Positions 46,195-57,535 of a DNA stretch of 64,000 nt are shown here, one piece after another. Both the position numbers and the translations under genes were made by a program. Position 1 is the stretch's first letter. Each line of letters starts with the position of its first letter. Below the pieces are notes generated by a model. It did no database searches, was not told the DNA's origin, and was given only the letters and a program-made list of their open reading frames with translations. Source of the stretch: Streptomyces justiciae. GTDB taxonomy: Bacteria > Actinomycetota > Actinomycetes > Streptomycetales > Streptomycetaceae. The DNA lies in NCBI RefSeq assembly GCF_015163075.1, contig NZ_JADDXU010000002.1:848256-912255 (forward strand), given 5' to 3'.

Positions 46195-46707
46195 ATGGGA
46201 CAGCACACGGAGACCGCCCACGACCGCCGTTGGTCACGCGATCTGATCGACTCGGTCCGCTGCGCGGGCGTACTGCTGTGCCTGCTGCTCCTGGTCGACC
46301 GGGCCGCCGACACGCTCAGTCCCTGGCGGTGTGTGCTGTGGTGCACGCTGGCCGGGCTGCTCTTCCTGGTGCTGTACCCGTCCCGGGTCTCGGTCGGCGA
46401 GGGCTGGCTGGCCTCCCGCCGCCTGCTGCGCACCCGCCGTGTCCGCACCGACCTGCTGCTGTCGGTCCGCTGCCGAGACGGCGTCTCCCCACGCCTGGTG
46501 TTCCGGGACATCTACGGCGACCGCGTCGAGATCGGCCCCCAGGTCCTCCTCGACAACCCCGACATCTGGCACCGCCTGACCGAGGACACCCACAAGTCCC
46601 TCGCCAACGGCACACTGACGTGCGGTGCGACCGCCCTGCGTCAGATGACGGAACGCATCGACCAGGAGACCGCGGCAACGGTCTTCAAGGTCTCGGGTCT
46701 GAGCTGA
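46195..46707 (+). CDS. Membrane protein of unknown function next to kdp
   Basis: 170 residues. Two hydrophobic helices near the N-terminus (VRCAGVLLCLLLLVD and CVLWCTLAGLLFLVLYP) followed by a cytoplasmic domain rich in basic and polar residues, with SRVSVGEGWLASRRLLRTRRVRTDLLLSVRC resembling a PH-like/bPH2 region. It is divergent from the kdp operon and shares its CGTCA-repeat promoter. I do not recognise a family with confidence; a potassium- or turgor-related role would be inference from position only. Confidence 0.65.
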   Translation: MGQHTETAHDRRWSRDLIDSVRCAGVLLCLLLLVDRAADTLSPWRCVLWCTLAGLLFLVLYPSRVSVGEGWLASRRLLRTRRVRTDLLLSVRCRDGVSPRLVFRDIYGDRVEIGPQVLLDNPDIWHRLTEDTHKSLANGTLTCGATALRQMTERIDQETAATVFKVSGLS

Positions 46708-46969
46708 GGCCGGTGATGACGCTGGGTGTCCACCCTCCCGCCCCATCGCGCCGTCCCCCGTTCAGCGCAACACACCGCCACCCACCCCACACGCTCCACC
46801 CTTGACGCGCGACAAGCTCCCACACCCCCAGTCTTAACGGACTTTTGACGCCTCCGACCCCCTGATCCGTGGGCCCATGCGTCACTCTCCGCTTACGCTG
46901 AACCCGCCGTCCGTGTGATGGCCGGAACCGTACGGAACCGCACTCCGAGCCGCACATCAGGAGCCCCCG
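46708..46969. other. 262-bp spacer, nothing recognised
   Basis: The spacer before the APC transporter has a -10-like TACGCT near 46903 but no clear -35. I looked for a c-di-AMP (ydaO) riboswitch, which is known before K+ transporters in other Gram-positives, and did not see its conserved sequence. Confidence 0.4.
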
Positions 46970-48937
46970 ATGGCCACCACCGAACACCCACCGCCCAGTC
47001 GCCTGCGCGCCTGGATGCTGGAGGGCCTGTCCGACATGGCCAAGAGCCAGGACCAGGGCCAGGGCGAACAGGCTCCGCGGACCGAGTCCAAGCTGGAGCA
47101 CCCGGGCCAGCCCTGGTACCGGGTCATGTGCCTCACCGGCGTCGACTACTTCTCGACCCTCGGCTACCAGCCCGGCATCGCGGCCCTCGCGGCCGGCCTC
47201 CTCTCCCCCGTCGCGACGATCGTGCTGGTGATAGTCACCCTCGCGGGCGCCCTGCCCGTGTACCGCCGCGTCGCCGAGGAGAGCCCCCACGGCCAGGGCT
47301 CGATCGCGATGCTGGAGCGCCTGCTCACCTTCTGGAAGGGCAAGCTCTTCGTCCTGACCCTGCTCGGCTTCGCCGCGACCGACTTCCTGATCACGATCAC
47401 CCTGTCCGCCGCGGACGCCTCCACCCACCTCGTCGAGAACCCGCACCTCAACAGCGCCCTGCACGACAAGCAGATGCTGATCACCCTCATCCTGGTGGCG
47501 TTGCTCGGCGCGGTGTTCCTCAAGGGCTTCCTGGAGGCCATCGGCGTCGCGGTCGCGCTGGTCGGCATCTACCTGGCGCTGAACGTCGTCGTCGTGATCG
47601 TCGGCCTGTGGCACGTCGTCACCGCCGGCCATGTGGTCACCGACTGGTCCAGCGCCCTGACCGCCGAGCACGGCAACGTCTTCGTGATGATCGGCGTGGC
47701 CCTGGTCGTCTTCCCGAAGCTCGCCCTCGGCCTCTCCGGCTTCGAGACCGGCGTCGCGGTCATGCCGCACGTCAAGGGCGACCCGGGCGAGACGGAGGAG
47801 AACCCGGCGGGCCGCATCCGGGACACGAAGAAGCTCCTGACCACGGCCGCGCTCATCATGAGCTGCTTCCTGATCGCGACCAGCTTCATCACCACCCTCC
47901 TGATCCCGGAGAAGGAGTTCGAGTCGGGCGGCCAGGCCAACGGCCGCGCCCTCGCCTTCCTCTCGCACGAGTACCTGGGCGGCGCCTTCGGCACGGTCTA
48001 CGACGTCTCGACCATCGCCATCCTGTGGTTCGCCGGCGCCTCCGCGATGGCGGGCCTGCTCAACCTGATGCCCCGCTACCTCCCCCGCTACGGCATGGCC
48101 CCGCACTGGGCCCGCGCCGTACGCCCCATGGTGATCGTCTTCACCCTGATCGCCTTCCTGGTCACCTGGATCTTCGACGCCGACGTGGACGCCCAGGGCG
48201 GCGCGTACGCCACCGGCGTCCTCGTCCTGATCAGCTCGGCGGCGATCGCGGTGACGATCGCGGCGCGCAAGGCGGGCCAGCGCAACTGGACGATCGGTTT
48301 CGCGGTCATCTCCGCGGTGTTCCTCTACACGACGGTCGTCAACGTCATCGAGCGCCCGGACGGCGTCAAGATCGGCGCCTGCTTCATCGCCGGCATCATC
48401 CTGGTCTCGCTCCTCTCCCGGCTGGCCCGCGCCTTCGAACTCCGCGTCACCAGCGTGAGCCTCGACCCCATGGCGGAACGATTCATCAGGGACATGGCCA
48501 GCCGCAAGATCCGTTTCATCGCCAACGAGCCCGACAACCGGGACAAGGCCGAGTACCGCGACAAGATCGAGCAGATCCGCGCCGACAACGACATCCCCGG
48601 CCAGGAGGACTTCGTCTTCGTCGAGGTGACGGTCACCGACCCCTCGGAGTTCGAGGCCGGGCTGACGGTCCGCGGCGAGGTCCTGCACGACCGCTACCGC
48701 GTGCTGACCCTGGAGTCGTCCTCCATCCCCAACGCCCTGGCCGCCCTGCTCCTCCACGTCCGCGACGCGACGAAGTGCACCCCGCACATCTACTTCGAGT
48801 GGACCGAGGGCAACCCCTTCGCCAACTTCCTCCGCTTCTTCCTCTTCGGCCAGGGCGAGGTGGCCCCGGTAACCCGAGAGGTCCTACGAGAAGCAGAACC
48901 AGACAGGGCCCGCCGCCCGAGGGTCCACACAGGCTGA
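46970..48937 (+). CDS. APC-superfamily permease (KimA-like potassium or amino acid transporter)
   Basis: 655 residues. About 12 transmembrane helices (60-480) with [60 protein letters not shown], and a cytosolic C-terminal domain of 170 residues with [18 protein letters not shown] and [10 protein letters not shown]. The layout of APC core plus soluble tail resembles B. subtilis KimA (YdaO), a K+ importer. Potassium uptake is supported mainly by the kdp neighbour; amino acid transport is the conventional annotation. A Shine-Dalgarno (CAGGAG) precedes the ATG. Confidence 0.82.
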   Translation: MATTEHPPPSRLRAWMLEGLSDMAKSQDQGQGEQAPRTESKLEHPGQPWYRVMCLTGVDYFSTLGYQPGIAALAAGLLSPVATIVLVIVTLAGALPVYRRVAEESPHGQGSIAMLERLLTFWKGKLFVLTLLGFAATDFLITITLSAADASTHLVENPHLNSALHDKQMLITLILVALLGAVFLKGFLEAIGVAVALVGIYLALNVVVVIVGLWHVVTAGHVVTDWSSALTAEHGNVFVMIGVALVVFPKLALGLSGFETGVAVMPHVKGDPGETEENPAGRIRDTKKLLTTAALIMSCFLIATSFITTLLIPEKEFESGGQANGRALAFLSHEYLGGAFGTVYDVSTIAILWFAGASAMAGLLNLMPRYLPRYGMAPHWARAVRPMVIVFTLIAFLVTWIFDADVDAQGGAYATGVLVLISSAAIAVTIAARKAGQRNWTIGFAVISAVFLYTTVVNVIERPDGVKIGACFIAGIILVSLLSRLARAFELRVTSVSLDPMAERFIRDMASRKIRFIANEPDNRDKAEYRDKIEQIRADNDIPGQEDFVFVEVTVTDPSEFEAGLTVRGEVLHDRYRVLTLESSSIPNALAALLLHVRDATKCTPHIYFEWTEGNPFANFLRFFLFGQGEVAPVTREVLREAEPDRARRPRVHTG

Positions 48938-48946
48938 GCCGCGGCC

Positions 48947-49060
48947 GCGGCCGCCGACGGCGCCATGCCCCCACAAGGGCCACCCGCACCCGAAATCGAA
49001 ACCCGCACGGGCGGTGCGGGTGGGAACCCCAAACCCGGCCGAAGGCCGGGTGCCCCACCA
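48947..49060. repeat. Two-hairpin interspersed repeat, copy 1
   Basis: About 113 bp, matching 53775-53887 closely. First hairpin: CACCCGCAC (48981-48989) and GTGCGGGTG (49014-49022). Second: CCCGGCC-GAA-GGCCGGG (49034-49050). It lies after the APC transporter gene and probably terminates it. Confidence 0.75.
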
Positions 49061-49093
49061 ACCACCCGCACCCGCTGCACAAACCCCCACCAC

Positions 49094-49099
49094 TATCGT
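49094..49099 (+). promoter_or_regulatory. -10 of leaderless TOBE gene
   Basis: TATCGT ends 6 nt before the ATG at 49106; no Shine-Dalgarno is present. Confidence 0.45.
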
Positions 49100-49105
49100 G
49101 ACCGC

Positions 49106-49501
49106 ATGCAGTCCTACACGATCGGCCAGGCCGCCCGCCTGCTCGGCGTAAGCCCCGACACCGCCCGCCGCTGGGCAGACGCCGGCCGCGTCACGACCCA
49201 CCGCGACGACAGCGGCCGCCGCCTCATCGACGGCCGCGACCTAGCCGCGTTCTCCGTAGAACTCGCCAAGGGCACCACAGCCGACGACGAACCGTCGTAC
49301 ACCTCGGTCCGCAACGCCTTCCCCGGCATCGTCACAGCCATCAAACTCGGCGACGTCGCCGCCCAGGTGGAGATCCAGGCCGGCCCCCACCGCCTCGTCT
49401 CCCTCCTCACCCGCGAGGCCGTCGAAGAACTCGGCCTGGAGGTGGGCATGGAGGCCACGGCCCGCGTGAAGTCGACAAACGTCCACATCGACCGGACGTA
49501 G
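49106..49501 (+). CDS. Helix-turn-helix plus TOBE (molybdate-binding) protein
   Basis: 131 residues. A MerR/excisionase-type helix-turn-helix (YTIGQAARLLGVSPDTARRWADAGRVTTHRDDSGRRLID, residues 3-42) followed by a TOBE/Mop domain (SVRNAFPGIVTAIKLGDVAAQVEIQAGPHRLVSLLTREAVEELGLEVGMEATARVKSTNV). TOBE domains bind molybdate, so it may be a molybdate-responsive regulator. The likely target includes the neighbouring Mop protein; no molybdate transporter is in the window. Confidence 0.85.
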   Translation: MQSYTIGQAARLLGVSPDTARRWADAGRVTTHRDDSGRRLIDGRDLAAFSVELAKGTTADDEPSYTSVRNAFPGIVTAIKLGDVAAQVEIQAGPHRLVSLLTREAVEELGLEVGMEATARVKSTNVHIDRT

Positions 49502-49576
49502 AACCAACCGAACGCAAAAAGCCACGAACAAGCACATACCCGGCCCAACCCGCCCAGAGCCCTACGGTTGATGCCC

Positions 49577-49996
49577 ATGACCCTGAGCATCCGCAACCAA
49601 CTCCCCGGCACCGTCACCGCCATCACCTCCGGCGAGGTCATGGCCACCGTGGGAATCCGCCTCACCGGCGGCCAGGACCTCACCGCGGCGATCACCAAGG
49701 AAGCGGTGACCGACCTCGGCCTGGCCCCGGGCTCCCCCGTCCGCGCCCTGGTCAAGTCGACGGAGGTGGCCCTCGCCACCGGCCCGGTGGAGGGCCTCTC
49801 CATCCGCAACCAGCTCCCCGGCACGGTCACCACCGTCGCCACCGGCGCCGCGATGGCCTCCGTGAAGGTCGCGTTCGAGGGCACCGAACTCACCGCGGCC
49901 ATCACCAAGGACGCCGCCAGGGCCCTCTCCCTCGCGGCCGGCACCCCGGTCGTCGCCCTGATCAAGTCGACCGAGGTCTCCCTGGCAACGCCGTGA
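49577..49996 (+). CDS. Tandem Mop (molybdopterin/molybdate-binding) protein
   Basis: 139 residues made of two TOBE/Mop domains, each starting with SIRNQLPGTVT and ending KSTEV. DNA of the two halves is still similar, so the gene arose by internal duplication. Such proteins store or buffer molybdate. The start ATG 49577 was chosen; a TACGGT -10-like box lies 8 nt before it. It follows the HTH-TOBE gene, probably with its own promoter. Confidence 0.87.
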   Translation: MTLSIRNQLPGTVTAITSGEVMATVGIRLTGGQDLTAAITKEAVTDLGLAPGSPVRALVKSTEVALATGPVEGLSIRNQLPGTVTTVATGAAMASVKVAFEGTELTAAITKDAARALSLAAGTPVVALIKSTEVSLATP

Positions 49997-50021
49997 CGGC
50001 GCCGACGTAGCCCCGGAAAAC

Positions 50022-50051
50022 GAGAGGACCCCGCCGAAGCGGGGCCCTCTC
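50022..50051. terminator. Bidirectional terminator between Mop and gcvP genes
   Basis: GAGAGGACCCCGC (50022-50034) pairs with GCGGGGCCCTCTC (50039-50051), loop CGAA, with one mismatch. Confidence 0.75.
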
Positions 50052-50068
50052 ACACACCACGGACCGGC

Positions 50069-52954
<2,886 letters not shown>

Positions 52955-53014
52955 TACGGAGGCCTCCTGGTCTATGCGACCTTCGAGGGACACCACGGCT
53001 GCGGGGTCCCGGCG

Positions 53015-53220
53015 GCCTCCCCCTCTGTCATCTCAACCTGAGAGCTTCACCGGGCAACCCGAGGGTGCCCGGCTTTCACCGTCGGTGAGAGCGGAAGCCG
53101 TCGACACCCGCTCTGCTTTCCAGAGTGACCTCGTCCGTGCGGTACGTGGGCCTGAGAGATTCCGGGGAGGATTTGCTCCTTCGGCGCCCCCGGACGATCT
53201 CCGGAGGACTCTCCCGCACA
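53015..53220 (-). ncRNA. Tandem glycine riboswitch
   Basis: Minus-strand leader of gcvP. Aptamer 1 spans about 53220-53139, starting GCGGGAGAG and containing CTCTCAGGCC (53158-53149). Aptamer 2 spans about 53125-53015 with GCTCTCACCGACGGTGAAAGC and CTCTCAGG (53044-53037). The two glycine-binding units occur in the standard order, ending about 60 nt before the ATG. Glycine is expected to turn on gcvP. Confidence 0.85.
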
Positions 53221-53239
53221 GGGTCAACAGCCGCTTGCC

Positions 53240-53245
53240 AGCCTA
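53240..53245 (-). promoter_or_regulatory. Possible -10 of the gcvP riboswitch transcript
   Basis: Minus-strand TAGGCT about 20 nt upstream of the first aptamer; no good -35 is seen. Confidence 0.35.
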
Positions 53246-53280
53246 CCAGCGCACAAAAAGCGGATCCCTTGAGGAGCCCT

Positions 53281-53340
53281 CGAGTGGCCACTCGTCCCAA
53301 TGTGCTCTTTTGTAGTGCTTACGGATGAGTTGCGAGTGGC
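53281..53340. promoter_or_regulatory. Palindrome and half-site before the PRC-barrel gene
   Basis: CGAGTGGCCACTCG (53281-53294) is a perfect 14-bp palindrome. Its half-site CGAGTGGC recurs at 53333-53340, just before the Shine-Dalgarno of the PRC-barrel gene, suggesting a repressor that binds both. Confidence 0.5.
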
Positions 53341-53357
53341 GACCTAGTGGAGGGCCC

Positions 53358-53735
53358 GTGCAGACCGACATCGATCCGCGCAACCTGATCGGCCGCAAGG
53401 CGTTCGACCGCAACGGCACCAAGATCGGCACGATCGACGAGGTCTACCTCGACGACGCGACCGGAGTGCCGGAGTGGGCCGCCATACGCACCGGCCTGTT
53501 CTCCCGGGACGCCTTCGTCCCCCTGGAGCCCAGCGAACTGATCGAGGGCGCCCTGCAGGTCCCCTTCGACCGCTCCTTGATCAAGGACGCCCCCGACTTC
53601 GGCGTGGGCCGCCACCTCTCCCCCGACCAGGAACTCCAGCTCTACCACCACTACGGCCTGGACGTGGCCCCACCACCCCCACTCCCGGACAGAGACTTCG
53701 GCAAGCTGGCAGGCACGGAAGAGGCAGACGCCTGA
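53358..53735 (+). CDS. PRC-barrel domain protein
   Basis: 125 residues. The PRC-barrel fold is seen in NLIGRKAFDRNGTKIGTIDEVYLDDATGVPEWAAIRTGLFSRDAFVPL, followed by a short tail ending in Pro-rich PPPPLPDRD. PRC-barrels act in RNA processing or photosynthetic proteins; actinobacterial copies of this size are uncharacterised. GTG start with GGAGGG upstream. Confidence 0.85.
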   Translation: MQTDIDPRNLIGRKAFDRNGTKIGTIDEVYLDDATGVPEWAAIRTGLFSRDAFVPLEPSELIEGALQVPFDRSLIKDAPDFGVGRHLSPDQELQLYHHYGLDVAPPPPLPDRDFGKLAGTEEADA

Positions 53736-53774
53736 CACAGCCGACGAGAAGCCACGAGAGCCGACCACCCTCCC

Positions 53775-53887
53775 GCAGCCGCCGACGGAGCCCCCGCCCC
53801 ACAGGGGCCACCCGCACGCGACAACGAAACTGTCACGGGTGGTGCGGGTGGGAAACCAAATCCGGCCGAAGGCCGGTTGCCCCACCC
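53775..53887. repeat. Two-hairpin interspersed repeat, copy 2, inside the end of dinB
   Basis: Matches copy 1 at 48947. The hairpin CACCCGCAC...GTGCGGGTG and the CCGGCC-GAA-GGCCGG hairpin are retained. Positions 53833-53887 encode the last 18 residues or so of dinB, including its stop codon, while the rest lies in the spacer. Confidence 0.75.
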
Positions 53888-55221
53888 TCCACCGGCACCA
53901 ACGGCAAAGGCTCAGCCACAGCCAACGCCGCATCGTCCACCCGAAACGTCCGCACCCTCCCCGGCTCGGAATCCGGCGTCTCGAACCGCACCGTCACCCG
54001 CCCCAGCCCACTCCCCTGCACCCACCCATGCCCGAACTCGGCATGCACCACGTCATGCCCCGCAGCAAACCGCCGCTCAACAGCCACCTCCACCCCCTCG
54101 GCGGCCACCGCATCCCCCGGTTCCTCCTCGGAAATCTCCCCCACTTCCCCCGCGGCCTGCGCGAACAGATCCTCCTGCGTGTAATCGGCCAGCCCGGAAA
54201 CCCCCACCCCCAACAACCGCACACCCCCCGTGGTGTCCACGGACTCCAGCAACCGAGCCGCAGCCTCCCTCACCACAGCCGGATCATCGGTCGGCCCCCG
54301 CAACGTCTCGGACCGAGTCAGCGTGGAGAAGTCGTACCGCCGCACCTTCAGCACGATGGTCCGCCCCGACAACCCGGCCCCCCGCAACCTCCGCACGCAC
54401 CGATCCGCCAGCCGCTGCACCTCCATCCCCACCCGCAGCCGATCGTGGATGTCCACGTCGTACGTGTCCTCGACCGACACCGACTTGGTCTCCCGTTCCG
54501 CCACCACAGGCCGCTCGTCCCGCGCCAGCGCCATGGCATACAGCCCATGCCCGTGCGCCTTCCCGAGCAGCCGTACGAGCTCGTCCTCCCCCGCCTCGAC
54601 GATCTCGTCGACCGTGTGGATGCCGGCCCGCCGCAGATGGTCCCCCGTGGCCGGCCCCACGCCCGGCAGAATCCGCACGGACATCGGCCCGAGCAGTTCC
54701 CGTTCGCTCCCCGGGTCGATCACCACCAGGCCGTCGGGCTTGGCCTGCTCGGACGCGATCTTCGCGAGCATCTTGGACGCCGCAAGGCCCACCGACCCCG
54801 TGAGCCCGGTGACCGCCCGTATGTCGGTGCGCAGCTTCTCCCCCGCGAGCCGCGCCGACGCCTCGTCCCAGGCCGCGCCCCCGGCCTCCAGGTCCACGAA
54901 CGCCTCGTCGAGGCTCAGCGGCTCCACCAGCGGCGACAGAGCGCGCAGCAGCCCCATCACCTGCTCGCTGATCGCCCGGTAGAACCCGAAGCGCGGCACG
55001 AGATACGCGGCATTGGGCGCCAGCCGCCGCGCCTGGGCCATCGGCATTGCGGAATGCACCCCGAAGACGCGGGCCTCGTACGACGCGGTCGCCACCACAC
55101 CACGCGGCCCCAGCCCACCCACGATGACGGCTTTCCCGCGCAGACTCGGCTTGGACGCCTGCTCCGCGGAGGCGAAGAAGGCATCCATGTCGAGATGCAG
55201 GATCGTGGGCGCGGTTCTCAC
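53833..55221 (-). CDS. dinB: DNA polymerase IV (Y-family)
   Basis: 462 residues. Catalytic palm with LHLDMDAFFASAEQ (first Asp), the SLDEAFVDL motif (Asp-Glu), thumb helix-hairpin-helix ILPGVGPATGDHLRRAG, and the little-finger domain. The C-terminus (about 350-462) is longer than E. coli DinB, rich in Glu and Val, and ends in residues encoded by the interspersed repeat. It performs error-prone translesion synthesis. No lexA-type box was recognised upstream. Confidence 0.94.
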   Translation of the reverse strand: MRTAPTILHLDMDAFFASAEQASKPSLRGKAVIVGGLGPRGVVATASYEARVFGVHSAMPMAQARRLAPNAAYLVPRFGFYRAISEQVMGLLRALSPLVEPLSLDEAFVDLEAGGAAWDEASARLAGEKLRTDIRAVTGLTGSVGLAASKMLAKIASEQAKPDGLVVIDPGSERELLGPMSVRILPGVGPATGDHLRRAGIHTVDEIVEAGEDELVRLLGKAHGHGLYAMALARDERPVVAERETKSVSVEDTYDVDIHDRLRVGMEVQRLADRCVRRLRGAGLSGRTIVLKVRRYDFSTLTRSETLRGPTDDPAVVREAAARLLESVDTTGGVRLLGVGVSGLADYTQEDLFAQAAGEVGEISEEEPGDAVAAEGVEVAVERRFAAGHDVVHAEFGHGWVQGSGLGRVTVRFETPDSEPGRVRTFRVDDAALAVAEPLPLVPVEGGATGLRPDLVSHPHHP

Positions 55222-55279
55222 ATGTCCGATGCTGCCCTACGCCACTGACAATGCCCTCGGTAATGCCCCGGGCAAAGCC

Positions 55280-55969
55280 TCAAACGGCCCGATTGCCGCG
55301 CCGCCGCGCCAGCTCGTCGGCGGGGTTGTGCCCCACCAGCGTCTCCCCGGTGTCGATCCGCTCCCCGTGCAGCTGCGACAGTGCGCTCTCGACGTCCCGC
55401 CACACCACACCCACGGCGATACCGAAGATGCCCTGTCCGCCCTGGAGCAGCGCGTGCACCTCGTCGGGCGAGGTGCACTCGTAGACGGTGGCACCGTCGC
55501 TCATCAGCGTCATGCGCTCCAGGTCGCGGAAGCCGCGCTCCCGCAGGTGCTGCACAGCGGTACGGATGTTCTGGAGCGACACACCGGTGTCGAGGAACCG
55601 CTTGACGACCTTCAGGACGACGACGTCCCGGAAGCTGTACAGGCGCTGCGTCCCCGACCCGTAGGCGGGCCGCACACTCGGCTCGACGAGCCCGGTGCGC
55701 GCCCAGTAGTCGAGTTGCCGATAGGTGATGCCGGCGGCCGCACAGGCCGTCGGACCGCGGTAGCCGATCTCCTCGGACGCCATGGACGTCGCCCCTCCGC
55801 CACTGCTCGGCACGGCCGCCGGTCGCTGCGGAGCGTGATCGGCCGCGCTGGTGTGATGGGGGTCCCCCCAACTCGAACGCAGTTGAGAGCTTGGGGGAGG
55901 ATACGGACCGCTCGCCCCGAGACTGCGTCCGGGGGCACCCCCAGCCGTACCGTCGCCGCTGCTTCTCAC
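55280..55969 (-). CDS. MerR-family regulator (actinobacterial DUF151-associated)
   Basis: 229 residues. A Gly/Ser/Pro-rich N-terminus (1-75), then a MerR helix-turn-helix at about 80-110 (ACAAAGITYRQLDYWARTGLVEPSVRPAYGSGTQRLYSFRDVVVLKVVKRFLDTGVSLQNI) and a C-terminal domain with LMSDGATVYECTSPDEVHALLQGG. It corresponds to the MerR of the garA-ftsR-DUF151 block in mycobacteria. GTG 55969 follows GGAGG. Residues 31-42 or so are encoded by an inserted palindrome. Confidence 0.86.
   Translation of the reverse strand: MRSSGDGTAGGAPGRSLGASGPYPPPSSQLRSSWGDPHHTSAADHAPQRPAAVPSSGGGATSMASEEIGYRGPTACAAAGITYRQLDYWARTGLVEPSVRPAYGSGTQRLYSFRDVVVLKVVKRFLDTGVSLQNIRTAVQHLRERGFRDLERMTLMSDGATVYECTSPDEVHALLQGGQGIFGIAVGVVWRDVESALSQLHGERIDTGETLVGHNPADELARRRGNRAV
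55864..55897. repeat. Palindromic repeat inside the MerR gene
   Basis: CCCCCCAA (55864-55871) pairs with TTGGGGG (55891-55897), and CTCGAAC with GTTGAG inside it. The element resembles a palindrome that is very common between Streptomyces genes, from memory, and here it is in frame and keeps the reading frame open. Confidence 0.6.
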
Positions 55970-55999
55970 GCCGACCTCCGTCCTTGACCTGCCTTCTCG

Positions 56000-56055
56000 A
56001 CGGTAGGCAGTCACCCGGGGTGCGTCAACGATCGCCACACTCGGCACGCCGAGTG
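56000..56055 (-). promoter_or_regulatory. Promoter and operator of the MerR gene
   Basis: Minus strand TTGACG (56028-56023), 17 bp, TACCGT (56005-56000), close to consensus. Upstream at 56038-56055 is the perfect inverted repeat CACTCGGC-AC-GCCGAGTG. Leader about 25 nt with a Shine-Dalgarno. Confidence 0.75.
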
Positions 56056-56228
56056 ATAATCACCCTAGGAGTGGTTTCCCGCACCCCACCGCGGGGAAAG
56101 GCTAGCCGAATGCGCTCGAGGCGGGCCGTAGGACGCTCTCACACGCCGGTGGCAAATGCCGGCATTTCCGCGGTGACCGGACACAGCCGACCCGTCACGG
56201 ACGGCGAGTCCGCCGGGCCGGCCCCGTC

Positions 56229-56702
56229 TCACTGGCTGCTGGTGCCGAAGTCCTCGGGCGAGATCTGGTCGAGGAACTCGCGGAACTTCTCCACCTCGTC
56301 CTCCTGCTCGTCCGGGATCGCGATCCCCGCGTCGTCGAGCACACCGTCGCTGCCGTAGATCGGCGTTCCGGTGCGCAGCGCCAGCGCTATGGCGTCGGAC
56401 GGCCGGGCACTCACCTCCACACCGCTGGCGAAGACCAGCTCCGCGTAGAAGACGCCCTCACGCAGATCCGTGATGCGCACTTCGGTGAGCTCCTGGCCGA
56501 CGGCCTCCAGCACGTCCTTGAACAGGTCGTGGGTCAGCGGTCGTGCGGGGGCCATGCCCTGCTGGGCGAAAGCGATCGCCGTCGCCTCCCCCGGCCCGAT
56601 CCAGATGGGGAGGTAGCGGTCGCCTCCCACTTCACGCAGGAGCACGATCGGTTGGTTGGAGGGCATTTCGACCCGGACACCTACGACATCGAGCTCGTTC
56701 AC
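56229..56702 (-). CDS. Bifunctional nuclease family protein (DUF151)
   Basis: 157 residues, a compact DUF151 protein. Conserved blocks are PIVLLREVGGDRYLPIWIGPGEATAIAF and the ITDLREGVFYAELVF strand with DAIALALRTGTPIY. DUF151 proteins have RNase and DNase activity in plants. It lies between ftsR and the MerR gene on the same strand, as in mycobacteria. Confidence 0.92.
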   Translation of the reverse strand: MNELDVVGVRVEMPSNQPIVLLREVGGDRYLPIWIGPGEATAIAFAQQGMAPARPLTHDLFKDVLEAVGQELTEVRITDLREGVFYAELVFASGVEVSARPSDAIALALRTGTPIYGSDGVLDDAGIAIPDEQEDEVEKFREFLDQISPEDFGTSSQ

Positions 56703-56779
56703 ACAGCAACCCTAGGCCGTGCCCGGGACGTTTGGGTAGTCGGGCAGGAAACGGGGGCCCGATCCGCCGTCCGCGCCCA

Positions 56780-57517
56780 TCAGGGCAGCCGTACCCCGAG
56801 GGCGGTCTGCACCAGCGCCGCGTGCAGCTTCACCGTCAGCCCCGCCAGTTCCTTCGTACGGGCCTCGGCGTGCGCCCGGGTCTGCGGATTGCGGTGGCGC
56901 TTCAACGGGGCCACCACCTGGTCCACCAGCCCCGCCTCGCGGTCGGCGGCGGCCTTCATCGCGCGCAGATGCCGCGGCTCGATCCCGAACCGCCCCAGCT
57001 CGACGACGAGCGCCGCCACGGTGACCGCCTCGGCGTCGTACGCCCCGTCCGGCAACGGGGCGATGAGTCCGTACGACTCCCACTCCTCGAGCTCCTGCTC
57101 GCCGATCTCGGCGGCGGCCATCAGCTCCGACCGGCCGATCCGCGCGGCCGTAGGGGCCTCCCAGGGCTCCTGAAGCGTTTCTCCGTCCCGCTGGCGCCCC
57201 ACCACGGGCAGCGCCACGGCCTCCCCGCGCTCCATGGCGTCCAGATGCTCCCTGATCACCTTGAGCGGCAGATAGTGGTCTCGCTGCATCCTCAGCACAT
57301 GCCCGAGACGCTCGACGTCGCCGGCGCTGAACTTGCGGTACCCCGAGGGGGTTCGCTGCGGCTCGATGAGCCCCTCGGACTCCAGGAAGCGGATCTTGGA
57401 GATGGTGACTTCGGGGAACTCGTCGCGCAGCACGTTGAGCACCGTGCCGATGCTCATCAGCCCACTGTCCGCGGCGGCGGTACCGTGACCGGCACCGCCG
57501 CTCGGTGTTTGAAGCAT
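56780..57517 (-). CDS. ftsR: MerR-family regulator FtsR
   Basis: 245 residues. MerR helix-turn-helix SIGTVLNVLRDEFPEVTISKIRFLESEGLIEPQRTPSGYRKFSAGDVERLGHVLRMQRDHYLPLKVIREHL, followed by a long helical effector domain. The corynebacterial and mycobacterial homologue (FtsR/Rv1828) activates ftsZ. It is 18 nt after the FHA gene, so garA and ftsR are probably cotranscribed. Confidence 0.88.
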   Translation of the reverse strand: MLQTPSGGAGHGTAAADSGLMSIGTVLNVLRDEFPEVTISKIRFLESEGLIEPQRTPSGYRKFSAGDVERLGHVLRMQRDHYLPLKVIREHLDAMERGEAVALPVVGRQRDGETLQEPWEAPTAARIGRSELMAAAEIGEQELEEWESYGLIAPLPDGAYDAEAVTVAALVVELGRFGIEPRHLRAMKAAADREAGLVDQVVAPLKRHRNPQTRAHAEARTKELAGLTVKLHAALVQTALGVRLP

Positions 57518-57535
57518 GGACCTTCCCTGACGGGG

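Noticed and set aside
46708..46969. c-di-AMP (ydaO) riboswitch before the APC transporter
   Set aside because: No conserved ydaO motif or suitable pairing could be recognised by eye.
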